48,356 nt of DNA from Myxococcales bacterium. Its GTDB lineage: Bacteria > Myxococcota_A > Polyangia > Polyangiales > Houyiibacteriaceae. Each line of letters opens with the position of its first letter. Position 1 is the first letter of the stretch. The DNA is taken from NCBI GenBank assembly GCA_024640845.1, contig JAHEEE010000026.1, forward strand, positions 1-48,356. Direction: 5' to 3'. Made by a program: the position numbers and the translations under genes. This document shows, in pieces, positions 45,347 through 48,356 of the stretch. The notes below the pieces were generated by a model. That model was given only the letters and a program-made list of their open reading frames with translations, did not search any database and had not been told where the DNA came from.

Positions 45347-48150
45347 TGGCTGCGGGTAGCTACCTCCATAATCCGATGATTCACCGGGACCGTCGCCTCG
45401 CTGAGGCCGATTCCGAGTGGGTCCGCTCGTTCGCCTGCGACGACATGACCGTGCTGATCGTATGTCGTGGCCCGATTCGTCAGGAAGCGCTCGATGTCTT
45501 CGCAGAGATGGGGATGACCCAGGTTGGTATCCTGCTCTCCGAGAAGGACTCGATCGTGTATCCGCGCGCGCTAGCGCCGGAGCTTCGTCGCCTGGATCCC
45601 TCCCGCGTTCACAACGTACAGGATTACACGGGGGCGAGCGGTGAAGAGCGCACCCAGCGGATCGCCGAGATCATCGCGATCGCGAAAGACAACGGCTACG
45701 ACTACATCTTCGCTGGCTACGGTTTCATGGCAGAGGACGAGGAGTTCGTCAGCGCCATCGAGGACGCCGGCCTTCGTTTCATCGGTCCTTGCTCGTATAC
45801 GGTGAAGGCGGCCGGCTTCAAGGACGAAGCCAAGCGCACGGCCGAGCGCGTCGACGTCAGCGTCACGCCGGGTGTGAACGACTCGACTGCGCGTCTCATC
45901 TTGAGGAAGCACAGCGACCGCAAGGCGCTTCAGAAGCTCGCGAAAAAGCACGGTCTCGACGTGCCGGCGCTCAGCGACCAGACCATTGATCTAGACGCCG
46001 CAGCGGATGCTCTACTTTCCGCCTCGTATGACGCGGGCATCGACCTCTACACGATCGACGAGCTCTGCGAGCAGATCGAGATGGAAGTCGGCGCGATCTT
46101 GAAAGAGCACCGAGGAACTCGCGTTCGACTCAAGGCGATCGGCGGCGGCGGGGGCAAGGGCCAACGCATCGTCAGCAAGGCAGGCCAAACGCCGGCCATG
46201 GTCCGCGAGATCCTCGGCGAGGTGAAAGCACTCGGGGTCGGCGACAACAAGAACATTCTGGTCGAGCTCAACATCGAGACAACCCGTCACAATGAAATCC
46301 AGCTCATCGGAAACGGCGAGTGGTGCATCTCACTCGGCGGACGCGATTGCTCGCTCCAAATGCACGAGCAGAAGCTTCTCGAAGTCTCGATCACCCAGGA
46401 AACGCTGGCGGCAGCGGTCGAACGCGAGCGCGCGGCAAATGACGAGGCCGCGGCGGCAGCGATCGAGCAGGATCTCAACATCCTCAGGCGGATGGAGGCC
46501 GAGGCCGAACGCTTCGGCGAGGCAGTCAAGCTCGATTCAGCATCCACGTTCGAGTGCATCGTGGACGGAGCCCGCCATTACTTCATGGAGGTCAACACGC
46601 GAATCCAAGTCGAGCACCGCGTCTCCGAGCTCTGCTATGCCCTTCGGTTCACGAATCCGGACGATGGCTCCGATTCGTTCGACGTGCACTCGGTCGTCGA
46701 GATGATGGCGTTGCTTGCCAAGCACAAGAACAGGCTCCCCCGGCCGATTCGCGTTCAGCGGTACGCCGCTGCGGTCGAGGCCAGACTCAACGCCACGGAC
46801 GACTCGCTCTCACCGCATGCAGGCGGCGAGATCATGTCGTGGTCAGACCCGATCGAAGGCGAGGTTCGCGACGACCAGGGCATCTGCTTCAAGAACCCCG
46901 ATACCGATCTCTTCATGCGCTACAAGCTCGCCGGCGCGTACGACAGCAATATTGCGCTTCTCGTGACCACCGGGGACGATCGCCGAAGCAGCTATGAGCA
47001 TCTACGCGAGGTCGTGCGGCGTACCGTGCTCCGCGGACCGGATCTTCAGACGAACCTACAGTTTCACTACGGCTTGGTGCATTGGTTCCTCGCAAACGGC
47101 GTCGACGCAAAGCCGACGACCCAGTTCGTCGTCCCTTACCTCACGTTGGTGGGTGAGCTTCTTCAGGAAACGAACCAGATCGACGCTGATTACGCGTATG
47201 ACCGGCTTTGCAGTCAGTACCTTCAGGCGATGGAAGGCGACCCCTCGGCCGCGAAGGCCACTACGGATCTGTCCGTGCTCAAGCGAACGCTTCTCGGCCG
47301 GCCGCTCGGCCGCCTGCTGCGGCAGCCCCACCTGCTTTCCGCCTGGCTGAGCTCCAACAAGGACAACTTCGAAGTCGAGGATGGCCGGGTGACCTGGTTG
47401 CGAAACCCGCTCCTCGTGCTGTCCGACACGTACCATCTCGTTCACATGGACGCGGATGTAGCCCTCCCAGCAGCGCACAAGATCTGGGATCAGGATGACA
47501 AGCTGCTGAAAGACGGCGCTGCGTTCTACGCGACGGTCCAAGAGCGCCTTGGCGAGACGAGCTGGCCGAAGGTCGACGAACGGCTCAAGGCGAAGAAGCC
47601 TCCGGCGGGCTTCGACGCCGACCAGTGGCAACGGGTCCGCGAAGCGCACCTCGGGTTCCAGCTCGGCCTGGAGCTATACAGCTTGCTACCCTTGGTCGGT
47701 CACAAGGTCGGCTTTTTCGATCTTCGTGTGAACGACGATCTGACGATCAGCATTCCGGAGCGCCTCTTCGATCGCGACCATCAGGCCAAGATGAAGAAGG
47801 TTCTCGTGCCGCCTCCAGTCAACAAGTCCGACGAAATCGTCGCGGTGAGCGGCGGCATGTACTATGCGCAGGAGGCTCCGGGCATGCCCCATTTCGTCGA
47901 GGAAGGTCAGCACTTCGAGATCGGCGACCCGCTCTACATCGTCGAAGTCATGAAAATGTTCAACAAGGTGTACGCGCCTTTCGCCGGTACCGTCGACAAG
48001 ATCCTCGTTGAAAGCAACGGCACGATCGTCTCCAAGGGGCAGCCCCTGTTCAAGGTCACCCCCGACGAAAAGTTCGTTGAGCACGACCCCACTGAGGTCA
48101 AAGCCCGCATCCAATCCAACACCGACCAGTACCTGACTGCCGTGGCCTAG
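45346..48150 (+). CDS. Acyl-CoA carboxylase alpha: biotin carboxylase fused to biotinyl domain
   Basis: The product is 934 residues from ATG 45346 (TGATG overlap with the beta gene); the longer open frame reads through that gene. The ATP-grasp carboxylase has GGGGGKGQRIV at 266-276 and the conserved EVNTRIQVEHRVSE. Between VTPG (173-176) and LKA (262-264) lie about 86 residues, where E. coli AccC has about 28, so a region near 178-245 is inserted. After about residue 560 comes a long middle domain, larger than the BT domain of PccA. The biotinyl domain has VEVMKMF with the biotinylated Lys at 870. With the beta subunit it makes a two-gene acyl-CoA carboxylase (acetyl-, propionyl- or another acyl-CoA). 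Confidence 0.9.
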   Translation: MAAGSYLHNPMIHRDRRLAEADSEWVRSFACDDMTVLIVCRGPIRQEALDVFAEMGMTQVGILLSEKDSIVYPRALAPELRRLDPSRVHNVQDYTGASGEERTQRIAEIIAIAKDNGYDYIFAGYGFMAEDEEFVSAIEDAGLRFIGPCSYTVKAAGFKDEAKRTAERVDVSVTPGVNDSTARLILRKHSDRKALQKLAKKHGLDVPALSDQTIDLDAAADALLSASYDAGIDLYTIDELCEQIEMEVGAILKEHRGTRVRLKAIGGGGGKGQRIVSKAGQTPAMVREILGEVKALGVGDNKNILVELNIETTRHNEIQLIGNGEWCISLGGRDCSLQMHEQKLLEVSITQETLAAAVERERAANDEAAAAAIEQDLNILRRMEAEAERFGEAVKLDSASTFECIVDGARHYFMEVNTRIQVEHRVSELCYALRFTNPDDGSDSFDVHSVVEMMALLAKHKNRLPRPIRVQRYAAAVEARLNATDDSLSPHAGGEIMSWSDPIEGEVRDDQGICFKNPDTDLFMRYKLAGAYDSNIALLVTTGDDRRSSYEHLREVVRRTVLRGPDLQTNLQFHYGLVHWFLANGVDAKPTTQFVVPYLTLVGELLQETNQIDADYAYDRLCSQYLQAMEGDPSAAKATTDLSVLKRTLLGRPLGRLLRQPHLLSAWLSSNKDNFEVEDGRVTWLRNPLLVLSDTYHLVHMDADVALPAAHKIWDQDDKLLKDGAAFYATVQERLGETSWPKVDERLKAKKPPAGFDADQWQRVREAHLGFQLGLELYSLLPLVGHKVGFFDLRVNDDLTISIPERLFDRDHQAKMKKVLVPPPVNKSDEIVAVSGGMYYAQEAPGMPHFVEEGQHFEIGDPLYIVEVMKMFNKVYAPFAGTVDKILVESNGTIVSKGQPLFKVTPDEKFVEHDPTEVKARIQSNTDQYLTAVA

Positions 48151-48170
48151 GCGTCGTTGCTGGCGTCGGC

Positions 48171-48317
48171 GGTGGGGAGGGCTGCTGGCGTGGCTTGGTT
48201 TAGTTACATCCACCCGCCCACCCCCGCCCGTAATCCTCCCTGCGCGCCCCGTCGCTTCGCTCGGGGCTTGCCGGCGCACTTGCGCCGGGCTTCGCCCTTC
48301 GGGCTTGCGCTGCCGCG
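48171..48317. repeat. Dispersed palindromic intergenic element, copy B
   Basis: This matches copy A (13906-14010) in layout. Arms GGGAGG (48175-48180) and CCTCCC (48235-48240) flank a core with TGGTTTAGTT and CATCCACCCGCC. CGCTTCGCTCGG and GCCGGCGC follow, then a perfect 8-bp palindrome CCGGCGCA-CT-TGCGCCGG (48271-48288) and small hairpins (GCCC-TTC-GGGC). The arms differ in sequence from copy A yet remain complementary to each other. It lies just after the biotin carboxylase stop; the last 40 nt to the window end show no gene. Confidence 0.55.
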
Positions 48318-48356
48318 CATGTCTTGGACCGGGGCATTGTGCGTACACACGCCGTC

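Overview
The window is about 48 kb of high-GC, gene-dense DNA from a Gram-negative bacterium. Lipobox lipoproteins, TatB/TatC, a type IV pilus minor-pilin set with PilY1 and an ArnT/PMT-like membrane glycosyltransferase all point to an outer membrane. The style (DUF4388/PATAN-like regulators with receiver domains, a ribbon-helix-helix plus FHA fusion, many TPR/HEAT lipoproteins, a bifunctional Rel, NodIJ-like exporter genes) suggests the Myxococcota or former Deltaproteobacteria. That placement is inference; there is no rRNA in the window. I see no prophage, insertion sequence, transposase or CRISPR array. The region looks chromosomal and mostly housekeeping.

Layout. 1-2.6 kb: ftsK on the minus strand. 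2.7-6.4 kb: a plus-strand run of HEAT lipoprotein, RHH-FHA protein, a small coiled-coil exported protein and an OmpA-like coiled-coil lipoprotein. 6.4-13.8 kb: a minus-strand, overlapping fimT-pilV-pilW-pilX-pilY1 cluster ending in an unknown lipoprotein. 13.8-14.3 kb: a non-coding stretch with a dispersed palindromic repeat, a candidate structured RNA and tRNA-Leu(CAG) with a clear sigma-70 promoter. 14.3-17.8 kb: a small winged-helix protein, a PMT/ArnT-like glycosyltransferase and a small membrane-anchored protein. 17.8-20.0 kb: bifunctional (p)ppGpp synthetase/hydrolase. 20.0-25.4 kb: a CPBP protease, then a TPR lipoprotein translationally coupled to a HerA-like ATPase. 25.3-30.9 kb: VOC protein, trpS, a lipoprotein, a large receiver/DUF4388/TM/TPR protein with an Ala-Asp repeat, and an SCP2-like protein. 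31-33.8 kb: a chemoreceptor without a periplasmic domain, tatB, tatC. 33.8-38 kb: PECR-like SDR, single-domain response regulator, lipoprotein, PEGA-like protein and a NodI/NodJ-like ABC exporter. 38-43.5 kb: gyrB, a hybrid histidine kinase with HPt, and an inositol monophosphatase. 43.6-48.15 kb: a two-gene acyl-CoA carboxylase (carboxyltransferase, then biotin carboxylase fused to a biotinyl domain).

Most genes sit in short operons with 1-5 nt spacing or 4-nt overlaps, so translational coupling is common. The minor pilins and PilY1 should form the pilus tip and priming complex. The carboxylase pair should work as one biotin enzyme. The TPR lipoprotein and HerA-like ATPase are probably functionally linked.

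The least ordinary items are: the plus-strand structured RNA candidate at about 14022-14178 (four helices, two GNRA tetraloops, two G-U pairs that fold only on the plus strand); a two-copy dispersed palindromic intergenic element (13.9 kb and 48.2 kb) whose flanking arms differ in sequence but stay self-complementary; the RHH-FHA fusion; the TPR lipoprotein/HerA-like ATPase pair; and the unusual carboxylase subunits. All calls come from reading sequence; no database search was run.
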